Assembly: GCA_902786355.1 (NCBI GenBank)
Contig: CADABZ010000006.1
Location: 165,531-229,530 of the forward strand
Reading direction: 5' to 3'
Length of the DNA: 64,000 nucleotides
From: an uncultured Eubacteriales bacterium
GTDB lineage: Bacteria; Bacillota; Clostridia; Peptostreptococcales; Anaerovoracaceae
Position 1 is the stretch's first letter, and the number at the start of each line of letters is the position of its first letter. This document shows, piece by piece, positions 37,440-46,172 of this stretch. The position numbers were made by a program, and so were the translations under genes. The notes under the pieces were generated by a model. It was not told the DNA's origin, made no database searches, and saw nothing but the letters and a program-made list of their open reading frames with translations.

Positions 37440-38318
37440 CTGAAATATACTAATAACCACATCAAAGGAATACTATGTATAACGGCATCAGCGTTCTTCT
37501 TTTCGCTGATGTCGCTTTTCGTGCGCCTGTCCGGAGATCTGCCGACGATGGAGAAGGCGTTCTTCAGAAATGCGATCGCGGCCGCAATGGCTGTTATCGT
37601 GCTCTCGAGGACGCCCGAAAAATTCTATATAAAGCGCCAAAGCTGGCCTGACCTTATAATGAGGTCACTCTTCGGAACTATGGGCGTCATACTGAATTTC
37701 TGGGCCATAGACCACATCTCTATTGCAGACGCGAGCGTGCTCAACAAGATGTCGCCATTTTTCGCCATTATCATGTCGTATTTCATCCTGCATGAGAAAG
37801 CTTCGCGAAAAGAATGGATAATGGTCGTGATAGCGTTTTTCGGCGCAACGCTGGTAATAAAACCGACAGCAGGTATCGCGAGCCTGCCTGCGCTTATGGG
37901 GCTCATATCCGGATTCGGCGCGGGTGCTGCATATACATATGTGAGGAAGCTCGGCATGAGCGGCGAGAGAGGGCCGGTCATAATCATGGTATTCTCGCTC
38001 TTCTCGTGCATCGTATGCCTTCCGTTCATGATATTCGATTATAAGCCGATGACGATGATGCAGTTTATTACACTGCTTGCGGCAGGAGCATCTGCGATGG
38101 GCGGACAGCTCACGATAACAGCGGCATATACTTTTGCCCCGGCGAAGGAGATCTCTGTATTTGACTATACCAATGTAATCTTCACATCGATCTGGGGATT
38201 CCTGGCGTTCAATGAGATACCGGACGGGGTGAGCCTCCTGGGATATGCGATCATCATCCTCATGGCGGTCCTGAAGTGGTATAATGCTCTGAGGACCGGA
38301 CATGACGGCTCAAAATAG
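37440..38318 (+). CDS. EamA/DMT-family transporter, probable CTG start
   Basis: This 292-residue membrane protein has two EamA repeats, about ten hydrophobic segments in all. The family exports or imports small metabolites; the substrate here is unknown. The first ATG in frame (37509) would remove most of the first helix, because the sequence before it (K-G-I-L-C-I-T-A-S-A-F-F-F) is typical of EamA N-termini. No ATG, GTG or TTG lies in frame upstream before a stop at 37398. A CTG at 37440 is 6 bp after AGGGAG and gives L/M-K-Y-T-N-N-H-I-K-G-I-L. I therefore take CTG as the start; this is an inference. The gene lies 60 bp after kup and 61 bp before the GH13 gene. Confidence 0.82.
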   Translation: MKYTNNHIKGILCITASAFFFSLMSLFVRLSGDLPTMEKAFFRNAIAAAMAVIVLSRTPEKFYIKRQSWPDLIMRSLFGTMGVILNFWAIDHISIADASVLNKMSPFFAIIMSYFILHEKASRKEWIMVVIAFFGATLVIKPTAGIASLPALMGLISGFGAGAAYTYVRKLGMSGERGPVIIMVFSLFSCIVCLPFMIFDYKPMTMMQFITLLAAGASAMGGQLTITAAYTFAPAKEISVFDYTNVIFTSIWGFLAFNEIPDGVSLLGYAIIILMAVLKWYNALRTGHDGSK

Positions 38319-38379
38319 CCATTGACATCTGGCTTTTTTTGAGTATCATGCTTCAGGAAAGGAAAAGGAGAAGAAGAAT

Positions 38380-40059
38380 ATGGCTTGGTATGAAGAAGCT
38401 GTTTTTTATCATATATATCCCCTGGGAATGACAGGGGCACCGGAATATAATGACTATGGTCAGCCTGCTGACAGATTTGCAGGAATGGAAGAGTGGATCG
38501 TACACATGAAGGACTGCGGATTTACTGCGCTTTATTTCGGTCCGTGCTTCTCTTCGGGTTCTCACGGCTATGATACCGCGGATTACCGCAGAGTAGACGA
38601 GAGACTCGGGGCCAATGATGATCTGAAAGAAATGGTAAGACTCTGCCATGAAAACGGCATCAGGGTCATCCTTGACGGAGTCTTCAACCACACAGGGCGC
38701 GATTTCTTCGCGTTCCGCGATATAAGAGAAAACCGCGAGTACAGCCAGTACCTCGGATGGTACTGCAATGTCAATCTCGGCGGCAATAATGAATACGGCG
38801 ACGGCTTTTCCTATGAGACATGGGGCGGCTACGATATGCTCCCTAAGCTCGACCTGAGAAATCCCGCTGTCAGGGAATACCACCTTGAGACGATACGTTT
38901 CTGGGTAAATGAATTCGATATAGATGGTTTGAGGCTTGACGCGGCAGACGTGATGGATATAGGATTTCTGCAGGAGATGCGCAGATTCACATCCGCTCTG
39001 AAAGAGGATTTCTGGCTCATGGGCGAAGTTATCCACGGCGATTATTCGCGCTGGGTCAACTCCGGAACCCTGCACTCCGTCACCAATTATGCTCTGCACA
39101 AGGCACTTTTCAGCGGACATAATGACCAGAACTATTTTGAGATCGCTCATACGATCAGACGCCAGATCCAGATGGGACTAGGCGGAGATGTGCGTCTCTA
39201 CAGTTTTGTCGACAACCATGATGTGGAACGCATAATGACGAAGCTTCGCGACAAAAGCCATTTCCTGCCGGTGCACGTGCTTCTCTACACTCTGCCCGGT
39301 ATACCTTCGGTCTATTACGGATCCGAATTCGGCATCGAGGGCAGGAAAGAGTGGGGCTCAGATGCATCGCTCAGGCCGGCTCTCTCGCTCGCAGAGCTCT
39401 CAGCTCAGCAGAGCGCACCGCTTGAGATAATCAAGGCTCTCGGAAAAGTCCACATGCAGGAGCCTGCTCTCTGGTATGGCGATTACCGCGAGCTTGAACT
39501 GACAACGACAAAATACGCCTTTATGCGCGGCGATGTCCTTGTCACAGTCACTAACAGCGGCCGTGAGGATTTCGCTGTTGAACTTGAAGGCACATACACA
39601 GGTGTGCTTTCGGGAAGAAAGATATCTTCGGATTATGGCTGGCTCCGCTTTGACCTTGAAGGCGGCAGCGGGGAGATATGGATCCCTGAAGACGCCAGAA
39701 AGAGCTATGAGCCGCTGAAACACAGAATAGAAGAGAATACACAGTCATGCGGAGAAAACGCCGCAGAAGCCTCTGAAATACCTCACAGTGCTGATGCAGG
39801 GCAGAATCAGATGCCTCAGAGCGCTGATGCAGGACAGAATCAGATGCCTCAGGGCACCAACGCATGGCAGAATCCGGATGATCTGCCTCAGAGAGCTGAT
39901 CCGGGAAAGAACCTCGAGGATATGACTATTGAAGAGCTCCAGGCCGAAGTGCTTGCAAGACTTTCTGCCAACGGACCTCTTACAGACCGCATGATAAGAG
40001 AAGTACAGGAAAACGTATACCGTGACTCCCTGCTCAACTGGGTCAGGAGTTTCAGGTGA
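38380..40059 (+). CDS. GH13 family alpha-glucan hydrolase
   Basis: This 559-residue protein has the GH13 (alpha-amylase) barrel: Y-H-I-Y-P-L near residue 10, the D-G-V-F-N-H-T region near residue 100, nucleophile D187 in L-R-L-D-A-A-D, acid/base E216 in M-G-E-V-I, and D281 in D-N-H-D-V. No signal peptide is seen, so it acts in the cytoplasm on maltodextrins or glycogen-derived oligosaccharides; exact specificity (neopullulanase, cyclomaltodextrinase or alpha-glucosidase) is unclear. After residue about 465 comes a Gln/Asn/Pro-rich linker made of 11-residue repeats (S-A-D-A-G-Q-N-Q-M-P-Q), then a short acidic helical tail. The ATG has GGAGAAG upstream. The glycogen synthase gene follows on the same strand, supporting a role in glycogen turnover. 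Confidence 0.9.
   Translation: MAWYEEAVFYHIYPLGMTGAPEYNDYGQPADRFAGMEEWIVHMKDCGFTALYFGPCFSSGSHGYDTADYRRVDERLGANDDLKEMVRLCHENGIRVILDGVFNHTGRDFFAFRDIRENREYSQYLGWYCNVNLGGNNEYGDGFSYETWGGYDMLPKLDLRNPAVREYHLETIRFWVNEFDIDGLRLDAADVMDIGFLQEMRRFTSALKEDFWLMGEVIHGDYSRWVNSGTLHSVTNYALHKALFSGHNDQNYFEIAHTIRRQIQMGLGGDVRLYSFVDNHDVERIMTKLRDKSHFLPVHVLLYTLPGIPSVYYGSEFGIEGRKEWGSDASLRPALSLAELSAQQSAPLEIIKALGKVHMQEPALWYGDYRELELTTTKYAFMRGDVLVTVTNSGREDFAVELEGTYTGVLSGRKISSDYGWLRFDLEGGSGEIWIPEDARKSYEPLKHRIEENTQSCGENAAEASEIPHSADAGQNQMPQSADAGQNQMPQGTNAWQNPDDLPQRADPGKNLEDMTIEELQAEVLARLSANGPLTDRMIREVQENVYRDSLLNWVRSFR
39781..39912 (+). repeat. 33-bp coding repeat in the GH13 C-terminal linker
   Basis: CCTCA-C/G-AG-T/C-GCTGATGCAGG units start at 39781 and 39814, with diverged units near 39847 and 39886. 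The encoded linker has an 11-residue period rich in Gln, Asn, Pro and Ala. Confidence 0.8.
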
Positions 40060-40137
40060 TCATATAGAAGGGAAGTCAGCCGCCTCTGACAGATGTGTCA
40101 GACTGATCTGGCTCCCGTATCAATGAAGGAGACTGAA

Positions 40138-41631
40138 ATGACAGAAAACAACAGAGAGACACAGAATGAAGCTCTCCAGCCGAGAAGGAGCATAGCTTTC
40201 ATCGGCTCCGAATGCTATCCGTTCGTCAAGACCGGCGGCCTCGGAGACGTTATGTATGCTCTGCCTAAGGCACTTGCTGACCTCAACTGCGATGTTAAGG
40301 TCATTCTTCCGCGCTATCACTGCATCCCGTGGAAGTATCAGGAGAAGATGGTCTACAGAGGATCTTTTGAGATGGACCTCTGCGAGGACGGAAGATCGTT
40401 TTATGTGGGCATCATGGAATACGTCTGGGACGGCGTAGTCTATGATTTTATCGACAACGATGACTTTTTCACAGACGGAAATCCGTACACCAATCTCGTA
40501 GACGATATCCCGAAATACTGCTATTTCTCCAAGGCGGCTCTTGCAGCGCTCAACTACATGGAGTGGGTGCCTGACGTAATCCACTGCCACGACTGGCAGG
40601 CAAGCCTTGTACCGGTATTCCTGAGGACTCAGTTCGCAGACACTGCGCTCAGAGATTCCAAGACAGTCCTGACTATCCACAATCTCCGTTTCCAGGGCGT
40701 ATACAACATCCCAACGCTCCGCTACTGGACCAATCTGCCGGACTACATCTTCAACAAGGATGTGTTCAAGACCGGATACGAAGACGCCAACATGCTCAAG
40801 GGCGGCCTGACATATACTGACATCATCACTACCGTCAGCAACACATATGCGGGCGAGATCGAGACTCCTGAGTACGGCGAAAACCTCGATGCGCACCTTC
40901 GTTACCACAGCGGCAAGCTCCGCGGTATCGTCAACGGCATCGATGTAGTTCAGTGGAACCCGAAGACTGATGAAAGACTTGCAGCACAGTACGATATCAC
41001 TGACGTGCTCGACAAGAAGAAAGAAAACAAGAAGGCTCTCCAGGAGGAGCTCGGACTTGAGGTGGATGAAGGCAAATTCGTCATCGGACTCATCTCGCGT
41101 CTGACTGACCAGAAGGGACTCGACCTTGTCAATGAGATCCTTCCGTCCCTCGTCGACGGCAACACTCAGGTCGTCGTCCTCGGTACCGGAGACATCCGCT
41201 ATGAGGAGTCCTTCCGTGGTTTTGAGAGCGGCTTCAAGGGCAGCGTATGCTCCTGCATCATGTATGATGAGGGAAGGGCGCACAGGATCTATGCCGGCGC
41301 AGACGCTCTGCTTGTACCATCGCTCTTCGAGCCTTGCGGGCTGACTCAGCTGATCGCCATGCGCTACGGAACTGTACCTGTCGTTCGTGAGACAGGCGGC
41401 CTCAAGGACACCGTTCAGCCATACAATCAGTTCACCAACGAGGGCAACGGCTTTACATTCGACCGCTATGAAGCAGGTCTTCTGTATGACGCCGTCAACA
41501 GAGCCAAAACTCTCTACTTCACAGACCGCTGGCACTGGGATGAGATGGTCCAGCGCGACATGGCCAAGGACGTATCCTGGGAAACTTCAGCAAAACAGTA
41601 CAGAGAACTCTATCTCCAGCTGAAGCCGTGA
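40138..41631 (+). CDS. glgA: Glycogen synthase (ADP-glucose type)
   Basis: GlgA transfers glucose from ADP-glucose to the growing alpha-1,4-glucan. The start chosen is ATG 40138, 6 bp after AAGGAG; an in-frame ATG at 40093 would add 15 residues without a ribosome binding site. The length of 497 residues is normal. The GT5 signature K-T-G-G-L-G-D-V lies near residue 27, a C-H-D-W-Q motif near residue 148, and the C-terminal P-S-L-F-E-P-C-G-L-T-Q donor-site motif near residue 400. It follows the GH13 gene by 78 bp. glgC, glgB and glgP are not in the window, so the glycogen locus is split. A terminator follows at 41707. Confidence 0.95.
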   Translation: MTENNRETQNEALQPRRSIAFIGSECYPFVKTGGLGDVMYALPKALADLNCDVKVILPRYHCIPWKYQEKMVYRGSFEMDLCEDGRSFYVGIMEYVWDGVVYDFIDNDDFFTDGNPYTNLVDDIPKYCYFSKAALAALNYMEWVPDVIHCHDWQASLVPVFLRTQFADTALRDSKTVLTIHNLRFQGVYNIPTLRYWTNLPDYIFNKDVFKTGYEDANMLKGGLTYTDIITTVSNTYAGEIETPEYGENLDAHLRYHSGKLRGIVNGIDVVQWNPKTDERLAAQYDITDVLDKKKENKKALQEELGLEVDEGKFVIGLISRLTDQKGLDLVNEILPSLVDGNTQVVVLGTGDIRYEESFRGFESGFKGSVCSCIMYDEGRAHRIYAGADALLVPSLFEPCGLTQLIAMRYGTVPVVRETGGLKDTVQPYNQFTNEGNGFTFDRYEAGLLYDAVNRAKTLYFTDRWHWDEMVQRDMAKDVSWETSAKQYRELYLQLKP

Positions 41632-41706
41632 TATCCTATAGCTGAGGCCGCGTCACACAGTAGCAACTGAAGCAACGACACGAGATAATTAATCTGAAAA
41701 GAAAAT

Positions 41707-41738
41707 ACTCCGCATCTATCACAGGTGCGGAGTTTTCA
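41707..41738 (+). terminator. Terminator after glgA
   Basis: ACTCCGCA (41707-41714) pairs with TGCGGAGT (41726-41733), followed by TTTTC. Confidence 0.85.
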
Positions 41739-41746
41739 TATGCATT

Positions 41747-41842
41747 CAGCTGCATTCAGCAGACTTATCAGCTGTATTCAACAGGCTTATCAACTGCATT
41801 CAGCAGATTTATCAGCTGCATTGAGCTGCATTCAGCAGACTT
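41747..41842. repeat. 22-bp tandem repeat at the 3' end of a reverse-strand gene remnant
   Basis: Units start at 41747, 41769, 41791 and 41813, with core CAGCTGCATTCAGCAGACTT. Read on the reverse strand, the unit equals the last codons plus stop of the remnant at 41832-42125 (GTC-TGC-TGA-ATGCAG), so the stop codon region has been multiplied. Confidence 0.8.
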
Positions 41843-42125
41843 TTTTTCCAAGTATTGTTGCGTAGTGTGTCACGAAATCCGGGACTTTTCCCTCGAGGAT
41901 GTAATTGCCGAATTCCAGAACATCTGAGAAATCATCAAAGACTGCCGTATACATGTGATTGCCCATGGCATCCGCAAAAGCATCTGGCATCCTGCCGTGC
42001 ATCACAAGCGAATCACTGTATTTTTCCAGAATGTCCTGATCGGTGATTGTATGGACGTGGGAGTCCTTGCGGCCTGCGAAAACGCAGTAGCGGTCGCGGA
42101 CTTCTGGTAGTCTGGCTTTGACTAA
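41832..42125 (-). pseudogene. 3' remnant of an unidentified gene
   Basis: A reverse frame of about 97 codons is open from 42125 to a TGA at 41832. It has no usable start codon near its 5' end; the first ATG would leave only 54 residues. The translation has natural protein character (R-Y-C-V-F-A-G-R-K-D-S-H-V-H-T then D-A-M-G-N-H-M-Y-T-A-V-F-D-D-F), and codon use resembles real genes of the window. I do not recognise the family. Its 5' end stops about 120 bp before MITE copy C, so the gene was probably broken by rearrangement there. Confidence 0.55.
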
Positions 42126-42245
42126 TTACCGGATTCGGGAGTACTAAACGTCACTTCCGGCCAGATTCAGAATCCTCAATGTAGTCCAGCTTTTGACGAA
42201 TTTCCAGATTCGGGAGTACACCGTCACACACATTCAGAACAAATA

Positions 42246-42446
42246 TTGTATATCTGCGCTTCAACTTTGAGATTCGCAATACCAATGTTGTATATTCCCT
42301 CGACGAATGCTTCATATTCAATACAATTTCTCGAAAATCGGGCAAAACAGGTAAAATTATTGTATTTAGAATTCTTTTGATCCAATCTGTCAATGCGAAT
42401 TGGACCGATTATTGACAATTAAAAGGAGTGATAAGGAAATCTACAA
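42246..42446 (-). mobile_element. MITE-like element, copy C (201 bp)
   Basis: On the + strand it starts TTGTATATC and ends CTACAA; its orientation is opposite to copies A and B. The shared interior is GCAATACCAATGTTGTA, then CGAATGCTTCAT, then GGGCAAAACAGGTAAAAT, then TGTCAATGCGAATTGGACCG. It lies between the gene remnant and the trpB leader. Confidence 0.82.
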
Positions 42447-42742
42447 CACCGCCTTAAACCATGCAGGGGTAAAGTGCTACCCATAAATTGGACACGCTGA
42501 TTCTACTTCTGACAAGTGCTTTCCTGGCTGTACCTCTTTTTCGGACACGACTTACAATCGTTCTGCAAGCAATTCAGTACTGCTGATAAATGGTGCGCGA
42601 ACGGTGTTAGCGTCGGGCGATAATCGCCAATTTAAAACTGCCCGACCCTAACAACGGTATGAATGTACCGAGGCATAAAGCATCTAGTTCAAGTGAAATA
42701 CCAGCTATCGAGCAGATTTTTCCCCTTTTTGTCGTCGGAATA
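42447..42742. other. Spacer with a long stem-loop, no gene seen
   Basis: No supported gene lies here. GTTAGCGTCGGGC (42606-42618) pairs with GCCCGACCCTAAC (42640-42652) with one mismatch and no T-run. Stretches reading AAATTGGACACGC and TTTTTCGGACACG resemble insertion-sequence ends, but I cannot confirm this. Confidence 0.4.
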
Positions 42743-42771
42743 TTGACATTATTGCCACAGTTTGCTACAGT
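42743..42771 (+). promoter_or_regulatory. Promoter of the T-box/trpB transcript
   Basis: TTGACA (42743-42748) and TACAGT (42766-42771) are 17 bp apart. Transcription would start near 42778, just before the T-box leader. Confidence 0.75.
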
Positions 42772-42803
42772 ACGAATTAATTTAATAACGATTTTAAAAC
42801 CTA

Positions 42804-43079
42804 TGAAGGAGAGTGAGTAGGTTCCGAAGCTTGCATCTGAGCGAGCTGCCGATGGTGAGAGGGCAGCATGTGTTGGCGGAACTGAATGGACTCCTGAGGG
42901 CGACAGGAAACCGGATCATCCGGGAGTATGGGAGACGGAGATAAAACTTCGTTAACAAATGATGCATATGATGGTATGCAGTGAGTGGACAGAGGCGACT
43001 CTGTCAAGCCGGGTGGCACCGCAAGAGAGAAACTATGCTCTTGTCCCAGCATTGATTTGTCTGGGACGAGAGCTTTTTT
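42804..43079 (+). promoter_or_regulatory. Tryptophan T-box leader
   Basis: The leader has the T-box sequence GGGTGGCACCGC (43011-43022), which pairs with uncharged tRNA ends in the antiterminator. It is followed by a terminator hairpin: GCTCTTGTCCCAG (43037-43049) with CTGGGACGAGAGC (43061-43073), then TTTTTT. Stem I is recognisable by GATGGTGAGAGGGCAGC and by GAA-TGG-ACTCCTGAG. The codon in the specifier position is TGG (42887-42889), tryptophan. It therefore should switch on the downstream trpB2 gene when tRNA-Trp is uncharged. Confidence 0.93.
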
Positions 43080-43199
43080 ATATATGTTGATTCTCCCGGA
43101 CAGAGCACTTACTACATTCGCAGCCGCAGCTGAACATGTTGCGGCACACACTTCGCCGGCACGCAGCACAGACCGGCCTTAATTGGGAAAGGAGAAACA

Positions 43200-44567
43200 A
43201 TGGACAACTATCGCATCTATCTGGAGGAGAAAGAGATCCCTACACATTACTACAACCTGAGAGCAGACATGGTCAAAAAGCCTGCACCGCTGGTCAATCC
43301 GGGAACACTGAAGCCGATGACAGCAGAAGAGCTCAAAGCAGTTTTCTGCGAGGAGCTTGTCGCACAGGAACTCGACAATGACACAAGATACATCGAGATT
43401 CCTGAAGAGATCAGAGAGTACTATAAGACTTACAGACCTTCACCGCTGGTCCGCGCATACAATCTCGAGAAGAAGCTCGGCACACCGGCTAAGATCTACT
43501 ACAAGTTCGAGGGCAACAATACGACCGGAAGCCACAAACTCAACTCAGCAATAGCTCAGGCATACTATGCCAAGAAGCAGGGTCTCAAGGGCGTGACAAC
43601 TGAGACAGGAGCAGGACAGTGGGGTACAGCCATGGCGATGTCCGCATCATATTTCGGACTCGACTGCAAAGTGTTCATGGTAAAAGGATCTTAAGATCAG
43701 AAGCCGTTCAGAAGAGATGTGATGATCACATACGGCGCAGATGTTACTCCTTCACCGTCGGATACAACAGAAGTCGGACGCAAGATCCTTGCAGAGTTCC
43801 CTGACACAGCAGGAAGCCTCGGCTGCGCGATCTCCGAAGCCGTCGAAGCGGCAGTCACACGCGAGGGTTACAGATACGTACTCGGAAGCGTGCTCAATCA
43901 GGTACTTTTGCACCAGAGCGTCATCGGACTCGAAGCACACAAGGCGTTCGAGAAAATCGGTGTAACGCCGGACATCATCATCGGATGCACCGGAGGCGGA
44001 TCGAACCTCGGCGGACTCATCGCACCGTTCATGGGCGAGAAGATCAGAGGAGAGAAGGACTACAGATTCATAGCAGCAGAGCCGGCATCATGCCCGAGCT
44101 TTACAAGAGGAAAGTACATGTATGACTTCTGTGACACAGGAAATGTCTGCCCGCTCGCTAAGATGTACACACTCGGTAACGGCTTCATGCCATCGCCTAA
44201 CCATGCAGGAGGACTCAGATTCCACGGCATGAGCACCATCCTCTCAGAGATCTATGATCAGGGGCTGATGGAGGCGAAGGCATATGAGCAGACAGAAGTT
44301 TTCGAGGCAGCAGTGACATTCGCCAGAGCTGAAGCCATCCTTCCGGCACCGGAGAGCAGCCATGCGATAAAAGCAGCTATCGATGAAGCTATGCTCTGCA
44401 AAGAGACAGGTGAAGAGAAGACCATACTTTTCGGCCTGAGCGGAACAGGATTCTTTGACCTCAAGGCTTATGAGCAGTACAATGATGGTACTATGACAGA
44501 CTACATCCCGACGGATGAGGATCTGGAGAGAGGATTCGCATATATCCCGCCGCAGCCGGAAGAGTAG
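43200..44567 (+). pseudogene. trpB: TrpB2-type tryptophan synthase beta chain with in-frame TAA
   Basis: The reading frame spans 455 codons and matches stand-alone TrpB2 proteins, which make tryptophan from serine and indole. The PLP lysine is K113 in T-G-S-H-K-L-N-S-A; the glycine-rich phosphate site G-C-T-G-G-G-S-N-L-G-G lies near residue 263. Codon 165 (43692-43694) is TAA. In the family this position is tyrosine in V-S-Y-D-Q-K-P; here the sequence reads K-G-S-stop-D-Q-K-P-F-R-R, and the frame continues unchanged to the true stop. The gene is otherwise intact and sits under a Trp T-box with GGAGAAACA-ATG as start. Either it is a recent pseudogene, a sequencing error, or the stop is read through. 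No trpA is nearby. Confidence 0.85.
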
Positions 44568-44625
44568 GCGCTGGCGAGACGATCGCAGCTGGAAGAGTAG
44601 GCGCGGCCGACACGATCGCAGCCGG
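44552..44625. repeat. 33-bp tandem repeat straddling the trpB stop codon
   Basis: Units start at 44552 and 44585, with a third partial one at 44618. Each begins GCAGC-C/T-GGAAGAGTAGGCGC, so the GAG-TAG end of trpB is copied into the spacer. Confidence 0.85.
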
Positions 44626-44676
44626 GTGTTTACTGACTGCCCCGGATCGATAAGAAGGAGATAAGGAGATAAGAAT

Positions 44677-45186
44677 ATGAAGTATACATCGGCTGAGGCC
44701 AACAAGCTTCTCAAGGCACTTGAAACCAAGAGAAACTCTCTTCTCAGCATAGAGGAGAAGTCCGCACACTTCGTTATATCCGTCGGAGAGGATATCGAAG
44801 AAGTCAGACCTGAATATGATTTCCGCAAGGCCCAGAAGGAGATCGCTGAGCTGAACGGGAAGATCCGTGCCGTCAAGCACGCTATAAACGTGTTCAATAC
44901 GACACATACTGTGCCGGGATTCGATGACATGACCATCGACCAGGTGCTGATATACCTCCCGCAGCTGAACGCTCAGGTTGCAAAACTCAGGATGATGGCC
45001 GAGGCTCTTCCGAGAGAGAGAAAAGAGAACTTCAGGTCCAACCTGGTGGAATACAATATCGCAAACTACGACCCGAAGGAGGCCGCAGCTGAATATGAAA
45101 GAGCGCAGAATGAGCTCAGCTCACTTCAGCTCGCTCTCGACGCAGTCAATGCGGGAGAGACCATGGAGATAGAGATAGCGCTCTGA
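44677..45186 (+). CDS. Uncharacterised 169-residue coiled-coil protein
   Basis: I do not recognise this family with confidence. The protein is rich in Lys, Glu, Leu and Ala with heptad-like stretches at residues about 1-30, 50-75 and 140-160, separated by a conserved-looking G-F-D-D-M-T-I-D-Q-V segment and a P-R-E-R-K-E-N segment. It has no signal peptide or membrane segment, so it is probably cytoplasmic. The ATG follows AAGGAGATAAGAAT, a strong ribosome binding site. It lies 110 bp downstream of trpB; the only sequence between them is the 33-bp repeat and a short leader. Coding character is strong: no overlapping competitor and normal codon use. Confidence 0.8.
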   Translation: MKYTSAEANKLLKALETKRNSLLSIEEKSAHFVISVGEDIEEVRPEYDFRKAQKEIAELNGKIRAVKHAINVFNTTHTVPGFDDMTIDQVLIYLPQLNAQVAKLRMMAEALPRERKENFRSNLVEYNIANYDPKEAAAEYERAQNELSSLQLALDAVNAGETMEIEIAL

Positions 45187-45480
45187 CCAGGGCGCTTTTC
45201 TCCGGAGCCGGATCATGCGATGCACTGGGTGTATAGCGCTCAATGCTCGGGTATGTTATGGTCTAAGGTCCGTGTCTGTTTGTTATTCTGATTGTTATCT
45301 GTTGTACGTAAAGGTATATGGTGTACAGATCTTTACAGAACACGCAGGCTCGCATGTGAGGCTCCGTAATACATGATGGCGCTATTCATGCCTTATGAGC
45401 AGGTCAGGGACGGAGTGAGGCTCGCCTTCGATGCAGCACTCAAGGCAGAATAAGAGAGGAAAAAAGAGGGGAAAACGAAA
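45187..45480. other. Spacer with a possible 25-codon open frame
   Basis: A short frame at 45376-45453 (M-A-L-F-M-P-Y-E-Q-V-R-D start, K-A-E end) lies just before the VOC gene. It has no good ribosome binding site and may be the end of a lost gene. Otherwise I see no promoter or RNA element that I can support. Confidence 0.3.
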
Positions 45481-45852
45481 ATGAAATTCAAAATGGTGCA
45501 TGAGAACTTCAACGTAGCAGATCTTGAAGTATCCATGGCTTTCTATGAAAAAGCTCTCGGACTCAGGGAGGTGAGGAGAAAGACAGCTGAAGACGGCTCG
45601 CACATTCTCGTATATCTCGCCAATGATGAGGCGCCGTTTGAGCTTGAACTCACATGGCTTGCAGATCACCCGCAGAAATACGATCTCGGAGAAGAGGAAT
45701 TCCATCTGGCATTCCATACAGATGATTTTGAAGCCGCCCACGCACTTCATGAGAGCATGGGATGCATAGCTTTCGAAAACCACGCAATGGGTGTATACTT
45801 CATAACAGACCCTGACGGCTACTGGCTGGAGATCATACCTGCCAGAGACTAA
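45481..45852 (+). CDS. VOC-family protein, glyoxalase I-like
   Basis: This 123-residue protein has the vicinal oxygen chelate fold. The N-terminal beta-alpha-beta unit contains H-E-N-F-N-V-A-D-L, with the first metal-binding His. The second half contains H-L-A-F-H-T-D-D-F, and the C-terminus D-P-D-G-Y-W-L-E-I-I carries the metal-binding Glu. This pattern matches lactoylglutathione lyase (GloA)-type proteins, which detoxify methylglyoxal, but many Clostridia lack glutathione, so the thiol or substrate may differ. GAGGGG lies upstream of the ATG. yhbY starts 23 bp after the stop, so the two are probably cotranscribed. Confidence 0.85.
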   Translation: MKFKMVHENFNVADLEVSMAFYEKALGLREVRRKTAEDGSHILVYLANDEAPFELELTWLADHPQKYDLGEEEFHLAFHTDDFEAAHALHESMGCIAFENHAMGVYFITDPDGYWLEIIPARD

Positions 45853-45875
45853 GAGAAAGGATAATACAGAAACTA

Positions 45876-46172
45876 ATGATAACAGGCAAACAGAGAAGCG
45901 AACTCAAGAAGTTGGCGCAGGAGATCAAACCTGTAGTTATGATTGGCAAAGAAGAGGTCACAGACACAGTCCTCTCGGCTATAGATGATTATCTCAGCGC
46001 ACATGAACTCATCAAGGTCCAGATCCAGGACGGTGCTATCCTTGATCCGAAGGAAACCGCCAACGAGATCGCAGAAGAGCTCGGAGCAGATTTCGTGCAG
46101 GCGATAGGCAAGAGATTCATTCTCTACAGACAGGCAGCTGATCCAGACAAGAGAAAGATCATACTGTTATAG
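45876..46172 (+). CDS. yhbY: YhbY-type CRM-domain RNA-binding protein
   Basis: This is a 98-residue single CRM domain. Seen motifs are the N-terminal L-T/I-G-K-Q-R-S-E-L-K-K-L-A start, V-V-M-I-G-K-E-E-V-T-D near residue 20, L-I-K-V-Q-I near residue 45 and the Q-A-I-G-K-R-F-I-L-Y-R end. In E. coli YhbY binds pre-50S ribosomal particles. The gene lies 23 bp after the VOC gene. A 42-bp duplicated unit begins at its TAG stop codon. Confidence 0.9.
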   Translation: MITGKQRSELKKLAQEIKPVVMIGKEEVTDTVLSAIDDYLSAHELIKVQIQDGAILDPKETANEIAEELGADFVQAIGKRFILYRQAADPDKRKIILL

